Positions 1 through 9,253 are shown, numbered from the stretch's first letter. The stretch is DNA of 64,000 bases from Stenotrophomonas sp. VV52 (GCF_002893095.1 NZ_PKQQ01000002.1:434001-498000); one strand, 5' to 3'. A program made the numbers and translations. Notes: generated by a model not told the origin, from the sequence alone.

Positions 1-1
1 G

Positions 2-2740
2 GTCAGCGACGTAGTCGAAGCCGCGACCGACAGCGTTGCCGACGAAGCGGTTGTCGACGAGCTCGACGACGTGCTGCCGCCGGCCCCGGCCTTCGGCGAC
101 ACCGTGGAACTGCAGCAGGCGCTGGATGATGGGCTGACCATCGTTGACGGCCCCGACGCCGCGGTTTCCAGCGACGATGCACCGGTGCTCAGTCTGGATG
201 CGTCCCATCCGACGCTGGACGAAGCCGACGCGTTCGCCGAAGCGGAGGTCGAGCAGCCCTCGACCGCGCAGCCGCTGTTCGAGCTGGAAGACGCCCCGGC
301 AACGGCCGAGGTCGACGTCCAGGCCGAAGCCGAAGCCGAAACCGAAGCCGAAACCGAAACCGAAACCGAAACCGCCGCCGACGAGCTCGACGACGCCGGC
401 TCGCTGGACTTCAGCGTGCTCGACCGCGAGCTGGTCGACATCTTCGTTGAAGAAGGCAAGGACCTGCTCGACCATTGCGATGGCCTGATCAGCGAGCTGC
501 GCGCCGCACCGGAGGACCGCGAGGCCCTGGCCGGCCTGCAGCGCGACCTGCACACCCTGAAGGGTGGCGCACGCATGGCCGGGATCAACGCCATCGGCGA
601 CCTCGGCCACGGCATCGAGTCGCTGCTGGAAGCGGTCGCCGCCAACCGTACCGATATCGACCGCAGCGACGTGCAGCTGCTGGAGCGGGGCTTCGACCGC
701 CTGCACCAGATGCTGACCCGCACCGGCCGCCATCGCGACGTGGCGATGCCCGACGACCTGATCGCCGCGTTCGAACAGCGCACCCTGGGCCGCGACGATG
801 CCACCGGGACCGACTCCGTCCCGGCCGACGTCGCACCGGTGGCGATCGACACCGCCGTGGCCTCCGCGCCGCTGTCGGCGCCGGTGCCGCTGGAAGCCTC
901 CAACGACGAGGACAGCCTGGCCCGTCCGCAGCAGGAACAGGTGCGCGTGCGCGCCGACCTGCTCGACCGCCTGGTCAACCACGCCGGTGAAGTGGCGATC
1001 TACCGCTCGCGCCTGGAACAGCAGCTCGGTGCCTTCCGCGGCGCCATGGGCGAACTGGACCGTACCAATGCGCGTCTGCGCGACCAGCTGCGCCGCCTGG
1101 ACCTGGAAACCGAAGCCCAGATCGTGGCCCGCTACCAGCGCGAGCAGGAGCAGGTGGACCACAGCTTCGACCCGCTGGAACTGGACCGGTTCTCCACCCT
1201 GCAGCAGCTCAGCCGCGCGCTGAACGAATCCGCAGCCGACCTTGGCGGCCTGCAGGGCGTGCTGGACGACCTGTCGCGCCAGTACGACGTACTGCTGCAG
1301 CAGCAGTCCCGCGTCAGCTCGGAACTGCAGGACGGCCTGATGCGTGCGCGCATGGTGCCGTTCGACGGCCTGGTGCCGCGCCTGCGCCGCGTGGTGCGCC
1401 AGGCCGGCCAGGACACCGGCAAGCAGGTCCACGTGACACTGGACGGGACCCACGGCGAACTGGACCGCAACGTGCTCGACCGCATGGTCGCGCCGCTGGA
1501 ACACATGCTGCGCAACTCTGTTGCGCACGGCCTGGAAACGCCGGAACAGCGCCGCGCCGCCGGCAAGCCGGAGGAAGGCGAGATCGCCATCCGCCTGCGC
1601 CGCGAAGGCTCGGAAATCGTGCTGGAAGTGGCCGATGACGGCGCCGGGCTGAACCGCGAGGCGATCCGTCGCCGTGCCGAACAGCGCGGCCTGGTCGAGG
1701 CCGACGCGGTCCTGTCCGATGCAGAACTGGATGCGATGATCTTCGCGGCCGGCTTCAGCACCGCCGACCAGGTCAGCCAGCTGGCCGGCCGTGGCGTGGG
1801 CATGGACGTGGTGCACAACGAAGTGCGCCAGCTCGGCGGCACGGTGGACATCCACTCGGTGCCGGGCAAGGGCGTCACCTTCACCCTGCGCCTGCCGCAG
1901 ACCCTGGCGGTCACCCAGGCGGTGTTCGTGCAGATCGGCGACACCACTTTCGCGGTCCCGGTGGCGTCGGTAAGCGGTATCGGCCGGATCTCGCGCGAGC
2001 GCTTCGAGTCGGCCGAGGGCGGCTACCATTACGGCGGCGAAGAGTTCGTGCTGCACGACCTCGGCACGCTGGTCGGCCAGGGCCAGGCCCGCGCCGAAGG
2101 CCAGGCCCAGGTGCCGTTGCTGCTGGTCCGTGCCGGTGAACTGCGCGCGGCCGTGGCGATCGACCAGGTGCTGGGCAACCGCGAAATCGTGGTCAAGCCG
2201 GTCGGCCTGCAGATCGCGTCGGTCCCGGGCATCTACGGTGCGACCATCACCGGCGATGGCCGCGTGGTGGTGATCCTGGACGTGGCGCCGCTGGTGCGTC
2301 GCTACCAGGCCAACCCGCTCAAGCCGGTCGCCCCGGCCACCCAGGCCAGCGACCGCCAGGCACCGCTGGTGATGGTGGTCGACGACTCGCTGACCATGCG
2401 CAAGGTCACCGGCCGCATCCTGGAGCGCCACAACTTCGAAGTGGCCGTCGCCCGCGACGGCATCGAAGCGCTGGAGCGCCTGGAAGAACGCGTGCCCGAC
2501 CTGATGCTGCTGGACATTGAAATGCCGCGCATGGATGGCTATGAACTGGCCACCGCGATGCGCGCCGATCCGCGCTACAAGGGCGTGCCGATCGTGATGA
2601 TCACCTCGCGCAGCGGCGACAAGCACCGTCAACGCGCCTTCGAAATCGGTGTCCAGCGTTACCTGGGCAAGCCGTACCAGGAGCTGGACCTGATGCGAAA
2701 CGTGTATGACCTGCTGGGGATCGCCCGTGCCCGCGAATGA
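2..2740 (+). CDS. chpA: Pilus chemosensory hybrid histidine kinase ChpA, 5' end missing
   Basis: This is a CheA-type hybrid kinase of the type IV pilus (Chp/Pil-Chp) chemosensory system. It autophosphorylates and passes phosphate to response regulators that control twitching. The frame is open to the left edge, so the gene starts before the window; 912 residues are visible. Order seen: acidic Glu/Thr linker (about residues 100-125), one HPt domain with LHTLKGGARMAG (His about 184), a long helical dimerisation segment, CheA-type ATPase with RNSVAHGLE and a GRGVGMDVV glycine box, a CheW-like domain, and a C-terminal receiver with VVDDS, phospho-acceptor Asp about 838 (LLDIEMPRMDG) and the GKPY lysine. 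Pseudomonas ChpA carries several HPt-like domains; any others would lie upstream. It overlaps the next gene by 14 nt. The family call is secure. Confidence 0.93.
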   Translation, partial: VSDVVEAATDSVADEAVVDELDDVLPPAPAFGDTVELQQALDDGLTIVDGPDAAVSSDDAPVLSLDASHPTLDEADAFAEAEVEQPSTAQPLFELEDAPATAEVDVQAEAEAETEAETETETETAADELDDAGSLDFSVLDRELVDIFVEEGKDLLDHCDGLISELRAAPEDREALAGLQRDLHTLKGGARMAGINAIGDLGHGIESLLEAVAANRTDIDRSDVQLLERGFDRLHQMLTRTGRHRDVAMPDDLIAAFEQRTLGRDDATGTDSVPADVAPVAIDTAVASAPLSAPVPLEASNDEDSLARPQQEQVRVRADLLDRLVNHAGEVAIYRSRLEQQLGAFRGAMGELDRTNARLRDQLRRLDLETEAQIVARYQREQEQVDHSFDPLELDRFSTLQQLSRALNESAADLGGLQGVLDDLSRQYDVLLQQQSRVSSELQDGLMRARMVPFDGLVPRLRRVVRQAGQDTGKQVHVTLDGTHGELDRNVLDRMVAPLEHMLRNSVAHGLETPEQRRAAGKPEEGEIAIRLRREGSEIVLEVADDGAGLNREAIRRRAEQRGLVEADAVLSDAELDAMIFAAGFSTADQVSQLAGRGVGMDVVHNEVRQLGGTVDIHSVPGKGVTFTLRLPQTLAVTQAVFVQIGDTTFAVPVASVSGIGRISRERFESAEGGYHYGGEEFVLHDLGTLVGQGQARAEGQAQVPLLLVRAGELRAAVAIDQVLGNREIVVKPVGLQIASVPGIYGATITGDGRVVVILDVAPLVRRYQANPLKPVAPATQASDRQAPLVMVVDDSLTMRKVTGRILERHNFEVAVARDGIEALERLEERVPDLMLLDIEMPRMDGYELATAMRADPRYKGVPIVMITSRSGDKHRQRAFEIGVQRYLGKPYQELDLMRNVYDLLGIARARE
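323..370 (+). repeat. Eight tandem hexanucleotides RCCGAA inside chpA
   Basis: Eight consecutive 6-bp units, GCCGAA or ACCGAA, encode an alternating Glu-Ala/Glu-Thr run in the linker before the HPt domain. The unit is a multiple of three, so slippage would change linker length without breaking the frame. Confidence 0.85.
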
Positions 2741-4049
2741 CCTGAACCCGCTGCCGCTGGTGGCACTGCTGGCACGGGTCGGGCCGGCGCGCGAGCGCCT
2801 GCGCGAAGCGCTGGCCCAGGCCGGTGCGACCGTGGTGCTTGAAGAAGACCCCAACAGCGTCGATGCTGAAACCCTCGGCGGCGTGGACGCCGGCGCGGTG
2901 CTGATCGCGCTGGAGCCGGCCGTCGAGGATGCGCTGGAGCGCCTCGACCCGGTGCTGGCGTCGCCCGAACTCACCGTGATCTTCGACGAAGCCGAACTGG
3001 CGGCGCGCCGCGAGGGCTGGGAAGCCCAGCGCTGGGCGCGCCACCTGGTGGCCAAGCTGCACGGCCACCAGGACGTGCTGCCGCCGGGCTCGGAGCAGGA
3101 CGGCCTGCTGCAGCCCGAACCGGGCCTGCCGCAGACTCCGGCCGAACGGCATGCCGATGCGCCGCTGGAATTCCACGTGCGCGAGGCCTTCGACGCCGCA
3201 GCCGACGTGCCCACCGACGGCCTGTACACGCCGCCGGAGGCGTACAGCGAGCCGATGTCGCTGGAAGAAGCGCTGGCCGCTATGCAGGCTTCGCCTGCCG
3301 CAGCTCCGGCCAACGTGCCGCCGCCGGTGCCGGTGGATGCTCCTGCTGCGCCGCGCGCGCCGCTGGGCGACCACAGCAGCTGGTCGCTGGTCGACGAAGA
3401 CACCGTTGCGCCGCCGGCCGTGCCGACTGCACCGGCGAGCGCGCCGCCGATCAACGACGCATTCGATACGCCAAGCCTGTCGCTGGTCGAACTGGAACCG
3501 GAGGTTGCGCCGGACGGTTCCGCGCCGGGTGCGGTGCTGGTCCTGGCCGGCATTGGCGGCCCCGACGCGGTGCGCCGCCTGCTGGCCGCGCTGCCCGCCG
3601 GGCTGGCCACGCCGGTGCTGGTCTACATGCGCCTGGACGGCGGCCGTTACGGCAACCTGGTCAAGCAGATGGCGCGGGTGTCGGCGCTGCCGGTGCTGCT
3701 GGCCGAGTCCGACCAGCCGGTGCTGGCCGGCAATGCCTACATCCTGCCGGACGACGTGGGCGTGGCGGTCCGCAACCGCGGCCTGTACTTCACTGCCGAT
3801 GCGCAGGGCATCCAGGTGGCCGCGCTGCCGCCGGCGCACAGCGCCGTGGTGCTGCTCAGCGGCAGCGACGTGGCCGTGCTGGACGACGTGCTGTCGCTGG
3901 CCGTGGCCGGCGCCTGGGTGGCCGGGCAGACCGGTGACGGCTGCTACGACCCGGTCGCCGCCAACGCCGTGGTCGCCGCCGGCATGGCCGCGGGCGACCC
4001 GCCGCAGCTGGCCGCCACCATCGCCGAACGCTGGGGCGTGAGCGAGTAA
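2727..4049 (+). CDS. CheB-like protein of the pilus chemosensory cluster, probably inactive as a methylesterase
   Basis: A 440-residue protein placed where Pseudomonas has chpB. The GTG at 2727 is chosen because it overlaps the end of chpA, as usual in this operon; an ATG seven codons upstream is also open. Residues about 1-120 resemble a degenerate regulatory domain, followed by a Pro/Ala-rich linker. Residues about 267-438 align with the CheB methylesterase fold (GGPDAVRRLLAALP, AYILPDD). The CheB catalytic Ser of the GASxGG motif is Gly here (LAGIGGP). The His of the QHM motif is Tyr (LVYMRL). The region that should hold the catalytic Asp reads LLSGSDVAVLDD, without the usual TGMGxDG. What is seen is a CheB scaffold without its triad. 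That it is a structural or adaptor protein rather than an esterase is inference. Confidence 0.72.
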   Translation: MPANDLNPLPLVALLARVGPARERLREALAQAGATVVLEEDPNSVDAETLGGVDAGAVLIALEPAVEDALERLDPVLASPELTVIFDEAELAARREGWEAQRWARHLVAKLHGHQDVLPPGSEQDGLLQPEPGLPQTPAERHADAPLEFHVREAFDAAADVPTDGLYTPPEAYSEPMSLEEALAAMQASPAAAPANVPPPVPVDAPAAPRAPLGDHSSWSLVDEDTVAPPAVPTAPASAPPINDAFDTPSLSLVELEPEVAPDGSAPGAVLVLAGIGGPDAVRRLLAALPAGLATPVLVYMRLDGGRYGNLVKQMARVSALPVLLAESDQPVLAGNAYILPDDVGVAVRNRGLYFTADAQGIQVAALPPAHSAVVLLSGSDVAVLDDVLSLAVAGAWVAGQTGDGCYDPVAANAVVAAGMAAGDPPQLAATIAERWGVSE

Positions 4050-4082
4050 TCGCCGCGCCATGTCACTTTCAGGAAGCAGACC

Positions 4083-4550
4083 ATGAGCTACGCCAGCAAC
4101 GACGAAATCCGCGGAGTACTGATCCAGGCCGGCCACGACCGGGTCCTGGTCCCGAACGCGACGGTGGCTGAAATGCTGGCCGCCGCCAGTGTCACCCCGG
4201 TGCCCGACACCCCGGCCTGGCTGCTCGGCCAGATCCAGTGGCAGGGCTGGGACGTCCCGCTGATGTCGTTCGCGCGCCACGCCGGGCTCGGCGAAGAGCA
4301 GGGCGTGGTCAAGAACAAAGTCGTGGTACTCAAGGCGTTGGGCGGCAATGCCAAGCGCCCGTACTTCGCGCTGGTGACGCCGAACTTCCCGCAGCTGATC
4401 TCGGTGCCGCGCGACGGCCTGCTCGCCGACGCGTCGGAAGAAGCCCTGCCGCCGGGCGTGCACATGCGCGTGCTGCTGGGCGAGCTGAGCGCGCTGCTGC
4501 CGGACCTGGACGCGCTGGAAACCGCGCTGGACGAAGCCCTGCCGGCGTAA
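4083..4550 (+). CDS. CheW-like adaptor of the pilus chemosensory system (ChpC/PilI type)
   Basis: A 155-residue single-domain CheW-like protein that would couple chemoreceptors to the ChpA kinase at the inner membrane. It has the CheW pattern of a short beta-strand lead-in, VLVPNATVAEML, a GQIQWQGWDVPLMSF segment, and a conserved C-terminal strand region. It begins 33 nt after the CheB-like gene, with AGGAAG upstream of the ATG. It is the last gene of the operon and is followed by a SMAG palindrome, then convergent rsmE. ChpC and PilI are hard to separate by eye; the position after the chpB-like gene favours ChpC. Confidence 0.8.
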   Translation: MSYASNDEIRGVLIQAGHDRVLVPNATVAEMLAAASVTPVPDTPAWLLGQIQWQGWDVPLMSFARHAGLGEEQGVVKNKVVVLKALGGNAKRPYFALVTPNFPQLISVPRDGLLADASEEALPPGVHMRVLLGELSALLPDLDALETALDEALPA

Positions 4551-4556
4551 AAACCC

Positions 4557-4586
4557 GGTAGAGCCACGCCCTGCGTGGCTGCTACC
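4557..4586 (+). repeat. SMAG-type GTAG palindrome between convergent genes
   Basis: GGTAGAGCCACGC...GCGTGGCTGCTACC: an 8-bp stem (AGCCACGC/GCGTGGCT) with GTAG-like ends on both strands. It lies between the CheW-like gene and rsmE. The TAG read on the minus strand (4584-4582) is the rsmE stop codon. As a hairpin between convergent genes it could also act in transcription termination, but there is no T-run. Confidence 0.8.
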
Positions 4587-5316
4587 CCAGGTCGCCCAAG
4601 CGCGCCTGGATCGCGGCAATCGCCGCCAACCCCGCCGTCTCCGTACGCAGGATCCGCGGCCCCAGCTGCAGCCCCTGGAAACAGGCCTGCTGCAGCGCCA
4701 ACCGATCGCGCGGCGACCAGCCGCCTTCCGGCCCGATCGCAATCACCACGCCGCCGGGCGCGGCCGACAACGTCGACAGCCGGTATTCGCCCACGGGATC
4801 CAGGGTCAGCTTCAATGCCGCTACCGGCATTGCCAGCGCGGCCTCCTGCAGGTTCCGTGGCGGCGCCACCGTCGGCACCCGCGCGCGACCGGATTGGCCG
4901 CAGGCCGAGACCACCACGCTGCGCCAGTGCGCCAGGCGCTTTTCCGCGCGCGCCGCATCGAGCTTCACCTCGGTACGTTCGGCATTGACCGGCACGATCG
5001 CCTGAACCCCCAGCTCGGTCGCCTTCTGCAGGATCAGGTCCATCTTCTCGCCACGGGCGATGCCCTGCAGCAGCGTGATCGACAGCGACGACTCATTGTC
5101 GAGGGGCTGTGCCGCGACGACCTGTACGCGCGCATCGCGCTTGCCCGATTCCACCAGCGTGGCGCTGTAATCGTGGCCGTCGCCGTTGAACAGCACGCAG
5201 CCTTCGCCTTCGCGCAGGCGCATCACCCGCACCAGGTGGTTGGCCACCTCTTCGGGCAACGACACGGTCTGGCCCACGGCCAGCGGGAGATCGACGTAGG
5301 AACGGGTCACGCGCAT
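4582..5316 (-). CDS. rsmE: 16S rRNA (uracil-1498-N3)-methyltransferase
   Basis: A SPOUT-class methyltransferase that methylates N3 of U1498 of 16S rRNA in the assembled 30S subunit, using SAM. The 244-residue length is normal. The N-terminal PUA-like part is followed by the knotted C-terminal domain with VIAIGPEGGWSPRD near residues 195-207 and ILRTETA near the end, both hallmarks of RsmE. The ATG at 5316 overlaps the bioA stop by 10 nt, so the two are probably co-transcribed. The stop codon is the TAG of a SMAG palindrome. Confidence 0.95.
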   Translation of the reverse strand: MRVTRSYVDLPLAVGQTVSLPEEVANHLVRVMRLREGEGCVLFNGDGHDYSATLVESGKRDARVQVVAAQPLDNESSLSITLLQGIARGEKMDLILQKATELGVQAIVPVNAERTEVKLDAARAEKRLAHWRSVVVSACGQSGRARVPTVAPPRNLQEAALAMPVAALKLTLDPVGEYRLSTLSAAPGGVVIAIGPEGGWSPRDRLALQQACFQGLQLGPRILRTETAGLAAIAAIQARLGDLG

Positions 5317-6698
5317 GCAACAGCTTCCTCGATGGCAGCCAGGGTGGTCTGGGCCAGCAGGTCCAGGTGTTCGTCCTCCACGCAGTAGGGAGGCATCCAG
5401 TACAGCACGTTGCCGAGCGGGCGCAGCACCACGCCGCGCCGCAACGCCGCGTTGTAGGCGCGCAGCCCGACCCGCGCTTCGGCCGGGAAGGGGGTGCGTT
5501 TATCGCCGTTGCGGGTCAGCTCGAACGCCACCACCATGCCGGCCTGGCGCACGTCGGCGACCTGCGGGTGATCGGTGAACGGTGCGGCCAGCCGGCGCAT
5601 CACCTCGGCGGTGCTGCGGTTGCGCGCGATCACGTCCTCGCTGGCGAAAATGTCCAGTGTCGCCAGCGCGGCCGCGCAGGCCAGCGGGTTGCCGGTGTAG
5701 CTGTGCGAGTGCAGGAACGCACGCTCGCGGCTGTCGTCCAGGAACGCGTCGTACAGCGCCTGGGTGGCCAGCACCGCGGCCAGCGGCAGGAAGCCGCCTG
5801 TGAGGCCCTTGGACAGGCACAGCAGGTCCGGCATCACCCCGGCCTGTTCGCAGGCGAACAGGGTTCCGGTGCGGCCGAAACCGGTGGCGATCTCGTCGGC
5901 GATCAGGAACGCACCATTGGCGTCGCACAGTTCGCGCGCACGCTTGAGGTACACCGGGTCGTGCATGCGCATGCCGCCAGCGCACTGCAGGCGCGGCTCC
6001 AGGATCACCGCGCAGATCTCGCCGGGGTGCTGGTCGAACAGGTCGGCCAGGCGGTCGGCGGCCTCGTGCGCGCGCTGCGCCGCGCTCTGCCCGGGTTCGG
6101 CCAGGTACGCGTCCGGCGAGGGCGCGAACAGCGCCTCGGTCAGCAGCGGCGCGTACACGCGGCGGTACAGCGGGATGTCGCCCACCGACAACGCCCCCAA
6201 GGTTTCGCCGTGGTAGCCGTTCTCCAGCGCCACGAAGCGGGTGCGGTGCAGTTCGCCGCGGTTGCGGAAGTAGTGGAAGGCCATCTTCAGCGCGACCTCG
6301 ACCCCGGCCGAGCCGTTGTCGGCGTAGAACACCTTGGACAACGGCGCGCGTCCGGCCTGGCGCGGCGCGATCGCCAGCAGCCGTTCGGCCAGCTGCACCG
6401 CCGGTTCATGGCTGAAGCCGGCCAGCATCACCTGTTCCAGCTGGGTGGCCTGGCGCGCGATGGCCGCGCCGATGCGCGGTTCGGCGTGGCCGAACAGGTT
6501 GGTCCACCAGCTGCTCACCGCGTCCAGGTAACGATGCCCGTCGTGATCGATCAACCACGGGCCTTCACCCCGTGCAATCGGCACCAGCGGCAAGGTGTCG
6601 GGGTGTTCGCGCATCTGCGTGCACGGGTGCCACAGCACGGCCAGATCGCGTTGCCGCCACTGGTCGGCCAGCGTGAGGGGGGCTGGGTCTGCTAGCAT
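5307..6698 (-). CDS. bioA: Adenosylmethionine-8-amino-7-oxononanoate aminotransferase
   Basis: A PLP enzyme of biotin synthesis that converts 7-keto-8-aminopelargonate to 7,8-diaminopelargonate with SAM as amino donor. It has 463 residues, a class-III aminotransferase of normal size. Visible landmarks are the substrate segment WHPCTQM (residue ~24), DNGSAGVEVALKMA, the cofactor region DEIATGFGRTGT, and the PLP lysine in LSKGLTGGFLPLA. The remaining biotin genes are not in this window. It is divergent from nudE with only 62 nt between start codons and is followed by overlapping rsmE. I see no obvious BirA operator in the gap. Confidence 0.95.
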   Translation of the reverse strand: MLADPAPLTLADQWRQRDLAVLWHPCTQMREHPDTLPLVPIARGEGPWLIDHDGHRYLDAVSSWWTNLFGHAEPRIGAAIARQATQLEQVMLAGFSHEPAVQLAERLLAIAPRQAGRAPLSKVFYADNGSAGVEVALKMAFHYFRNRGELHRTRFVALENGYHGETLGALSVGDIPLYRRVYAPLLTEALFAPSPDAYLAEPGQSAAQRAHEAADRLADLFDQHPGEICAVILEPRLQCAGGMRMHDPVYLKRARELCDANGAFLIADEIATGFGRTGTLFACEQAGVMPDLLCLSKGLTGGFLPLAAVLATQALYDAFLDDSRERAFLHSHSYTGNPLACAAALATLDIFASEDVIARNRSTAEVMRRLAAPFTDHPQVADVRQAGMVVAFELTRNGDKRTPFPAEARVGLRAYNAALRRGVVLRPLGNVLYWMPPYCVEDEHLDLLAQTTLAAIEEAVACA

Positions 6699-6760
6699 TT
6701 CGGGCTCATGGACACGTTTTCACCTGCCTGCATTCTATCGATCTCCAAGAGCCAGTTCGC

Positions 6761-7309
6761 ATGACCCGTCCGCTGCCCACCATCCACCAGATCACGGACG
6801 AGGAAAGCGGCCCGTTCCAGCGCCAGCACCTGGACCTGGAGTTCTCCAACGGCGAACGCCGCCGTTTCGAACGCCTGGTCAGCCGCGGCCATGGGGCGGT
6901 GGTGGTGGTGCCGATGCTGGACGACGAGACCGTGCTGCTGGTGCGTGAATACGCTGCCGGCGTGCACCGCTACGAGCTGGGCCTGGTCAAGGGCCGCATC
7001 GACGCCGGCGAAACCGCGGAGCAGGCTGCCGACCGCGAACTGAAGGAAGAAGCCGGCTACGGCGCGCGGCGGGTCGACGTGCTGCGCGCGATGACCCTGG
7101 CCCCGACCTACATGAGCCACCTGTCGTACCTGGTGGTGGCGCGCGACCTGTACCCGGAGCGGCTGGTCGGCGACGAACCCGAAGAGCTGGAAGTGGTGCC
7201 GTGGAAGCTGGCCGAACTGGACCAGCTGATGCTGCGCGAGGACTTCTCCGAAGGCCGCTCGCTGGCCGCGTTGTTCATCGCCCGGCAGTGGCTGGAACGC
7301 AGGGAATGA
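6761..7309 (+). CDS. nudE: NudE-type Nudix hydrolase (ADP-sugar / dinucleotide pyrophosphatase)
   Basis: A 182-residue Nudix hydrolase. The Nudix helix is visible from the Gly at about residue 81 through RELKEEAG at residues 92-99, which carries the metal-binding glutamates. The family cleaves ADP-linked compounds such as Ap3A, ADP-ribose and NADH into AMP plus a phosphorylated remainder. The stop overlaps the start of cysQ (ATGA), and cysQ also handles adenosine phosphates, so the pair looks like a nucleotide-housekeeping operon. Substrate choice within the NudE/NudF group cannot be settled from sequence alone. Confidence 0.85.
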   Translation: MTRPLPTIHQITDEESGPFQRQHLDLEFSNGERRRFERLVSRGHGAVVVVPMLDDETVLLVREYAAGVHRYELGLVKGRIDAGETAEQAADRELKEEAGYGARRVDVLRAMTLAPTYMSHLSYLVVARDLYPERLVGDEPEELEVVPWKLAELDQLMLREDFSEGRSLAALFIARQWLERRE

Positions 7310-8109
7310 TCAAACTCACCACCGCGTTGCGCGAAACGGTGATCGCCATCGCCCAGGACGCCGCCGCGGCGATCCGCGAGGTGTATGCCAGTCCGTTCGA
7401 CGTCGAGATCAAGTCCGACCGCAGCCCGGTGACCGCGGCCGACCTGGCCGCCAACCAGGTGATCCTGCGTGGCCTTGGACAGCTGACCCCGGACCTGCCG
7501 ATCCTCTCCGAGGAATCGGCGCAGGTGCCGTGGGAAGTGCGCCGCCACTGGGGCGCCTACTGGCTGGTCGATCCACTCGACGGCACCCGCGAGTTCGTCA
7601 AGCGCAACGACGAGTTCAGCGTCAACATCGCACTGATCTACCAGGGCGCGCCCGCATTCGGCGTGGTCCTGGCGCCGGTCAGCGGCGTCGCCTGGCACGC
7701 CATGCGTGGCGAACTGGCCTACCGCCGCGACGGCCTGCACGACTCGGTGCTGCGCACCCGCACCCCGGCGCTGCCGCCGCTGCAGGTCGCCGCCAGCCGC
7801 TCGCACCGCAGCGAACAGACCCAAGCGCTGCTGGACCGCATGGGCGAGATCGAGGTGGTCGCGCAGGGCTCATCGCTGAAATTCTGCCGGCTCGCCGAAG
7901 GCACCCTGGACGTCTACCCGCGGCTGGGCCCGACCGCCGAGTGGGACACCGCCGCCGGCCAGTGCGTGCTGCATGCCGCCGGCGGTGCGGTGCTCTCGGC
8001 CGCCACCGGCAAGCCGTTCCGCTACAACCGCCGCGAAACCCTGTTGAACGGCGACTTCATCGCCCTGGGCGACACCCGCCTGCCGTGGCGCACCTGGCTT
8101 CCCGACTGA
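7306..8109 (+). CDS. cysQ: 3'(2'),5'-bisphosphate nucleotidase CysQ
   Basis: An inositol-monophosphatase-fold enzyme that dephosphorylates 3'-phosphoadenosine 5'-phosphate to AMP, removing the by-product of sulfate activation. The protein is 267 residues from the ATG at 7306, which overlaps the nudE stop (ATGA); a longer in-frame opening upstream lies inside nudE and is ignored. The metal-binding residues are clear: EES (Glu 69-70), then DPLDGT (Asp 89, Asp 92), and a downstream WDTAAG. The length matches the family. Confidence 0.93.
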   Translation: MIKLTTALRETVIAIAQDAAAAIREVYASPFDVEIKSDRSPVTAADLAANQVILRGLGQLTPDLPILSEESAQVPWEVRRHWGAYWLVDPLDGTREFVKRNDEFSVNIALIYQGAPAFGVVLAPVSGVAWHAMRGELAYRRDGLHDSVLRTRTPALPPLQVAASRSHRSEQTQALLDRMGEIEVVAQGSSLKFCRLAEGTLDVYPRLGPTAEWDTAAGQCVLHAAGGAVLSAATGKPFRYNRRETLLNGDFIALGDTRLPWRTWLPD

Positions 8110-8120
8110 CCGGAGCACCG

Positions 8121-8933
8121 ATGTCCGCACCTGCCGAACTGGACCGCCTGCTGGGCATCATGGCGCGCCTGCGCGATCCGCGCGACGGCTGCCCATGGGA
8201 CCTGCAGCAGGATTTCGCCAGCATTGCCCCGTACACCATCGAAGAAGCCTACGAAGTGGCCGACGCGATCGACCGGGGCGATATGGACGATCTCTGCGAC
8301 GAACTGGGCGACCTGCTGCTGCAGGTGGTGTTCCATGCGCAGATGGCGAGCGAGCAGGGCGCGTTCGGGTTCGCCGAGGTGGCCCGCGCGATCAGCGACA
8401 AGATGACCCGCCGCCACCCGCACGTGTTTGCGCAGGTGCAGGTCGATGGTGCCGAAGACGTCAACACCAACTGGGAAGCGATCAAGCGCGCCGAACGTGC
8501 CGCCAAGGGCGACGCCGACCACTCCGCGCTGGCCGGGATCTCGCGCGGGCTGCCCGAATGGCAGCGTGCGGTGAAGCTGCAGGCGCGCGCGGCGCGGGTC
8601 GGTTTCGACTGGCCGGGTCCGGCGCCGGTGCTGGACAAGGTGCGCGAGGAACTGGATGAAGTGGCCGCCGAATTCGCGCGTGGCCCGGTCGAGGACAACC
8701 AGGCCCGGCTGCAGGAGGAACTGGGCGACCTGCTGTTCGTCTGCGCCAACCTGGCCCGTCACGCGAAGGTGGACGTCGGCGCGGCGCTGCGCCACGCCAA
8801 CCACAAGTTCGAACGCCGCTTCCGCACGATGGAAGCGCAGGCTGCCGCCAACGGGCAGGCCATGGCCGAGCTCGACCTGCAGGCGCAGGAACAGCTGTGG
8901 GAGCAGGCCAAGGCCGGCGAAGCGGCCTCGTGA
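8121..8933 (+). CDS. mazG: Nucleoside triphosphate pyrophosphohydrolase MazG
   Basis: An all-alpha NTP pyrophosphohydrolase that turns (d)NTPs into (d)NMPs plus PPi. In E. coli it also moderates ppGpp and toxin stress. The protein is 270 residues from the ATG at 8121. Two MazG repeats can be seen: the first begins [11 protein letters not shown] and has [10 protein letters not shown] and DELGDLLLQ; the second has [10 protein letters not shown] and EELGDLLFV. The paired Glu/Asp residues are the Mg ligands. It sits 11 nt after cysQ and its stop overlaps the next start (GTGA). Confidence 0.94.
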   Translation: MSAPAELDRLLGIMARLRDPRDGCPWDLQQDFASIAPYTIEEAYEVADAIDRGDMDDLCDELGDLLLQVVFHAQMASEQGAFGFAEVARAISDKMTRRHPHVFAQVQVDGAEDVNTNWEAIKRAERAAKGDADHSALAGISRGLPEWQRAVKLQARAARVGFDWPGPAPVLDKVREELDEVAAEFARGPVEDNQARLQEELGDLLFVCANLARHAKVDVGAALRHANHKFERRFRTMEAQAAANGQAMAELDLQAQEQLWEQAKAGEAAS

Positions 8934-9253
8934 ACACGTTCCTGCTGTTCGTGCTGACCGCCGTGGCCGAGATCGTCGGCTGCTACCTGCCCTGGCTGTG
9001 GCTGCGACGCGATGGCAGCGCGTGGCTGCTGCTGCCGGCGGCCGCCAGCCTGGCCCTGTTCGCCTGGCTGCTGACCCTGCACCCGGCCGCCAGCGGGCGC
9101 GTGTACGCCGCCTATGGGGGTGTCTACATTGGCACCGCGCTGGCCTGGCTGTGGGTGGTGGACGGGATCCGGCCCAGCCGCTGGGATCTGCTCGGGGTCG
9201 GGCTGTGCCTGGCCGGCATGGCGGTGATCATGTTCGCGCCGCGCGCAACCTAG
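8930..9253 (+). CDS. Small four-helix membrane protein, UPF0060 (YnfA) family
   Basis: A 107-residue inner-membrane protein made almost wholly of four hydrophobic segments. The family signature [17 protein letters not shown] is present, as is the N-terminal helix with AEIVGCY. GTG at 8930 is taken as start because it overlaps the mazG stop (GTGA) and gives the family's usual ~108-residue length. YnfA-type proteins resemble small multidrug-resistance transporters, but transport has not been firmly established for most members. It ends the nudE-cysQ-mazG run. Confidence 0.85.
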   Translation: MNTFLLFVLTAVAEIVGCYLPWLWLRRDGSAWLLLPAAASLALFAWLLTLHPAASGRVYAAYGGVYIGTALAWLWVVDGIRPSRWDLLGVGLCLAGMAVIMFAPRAT

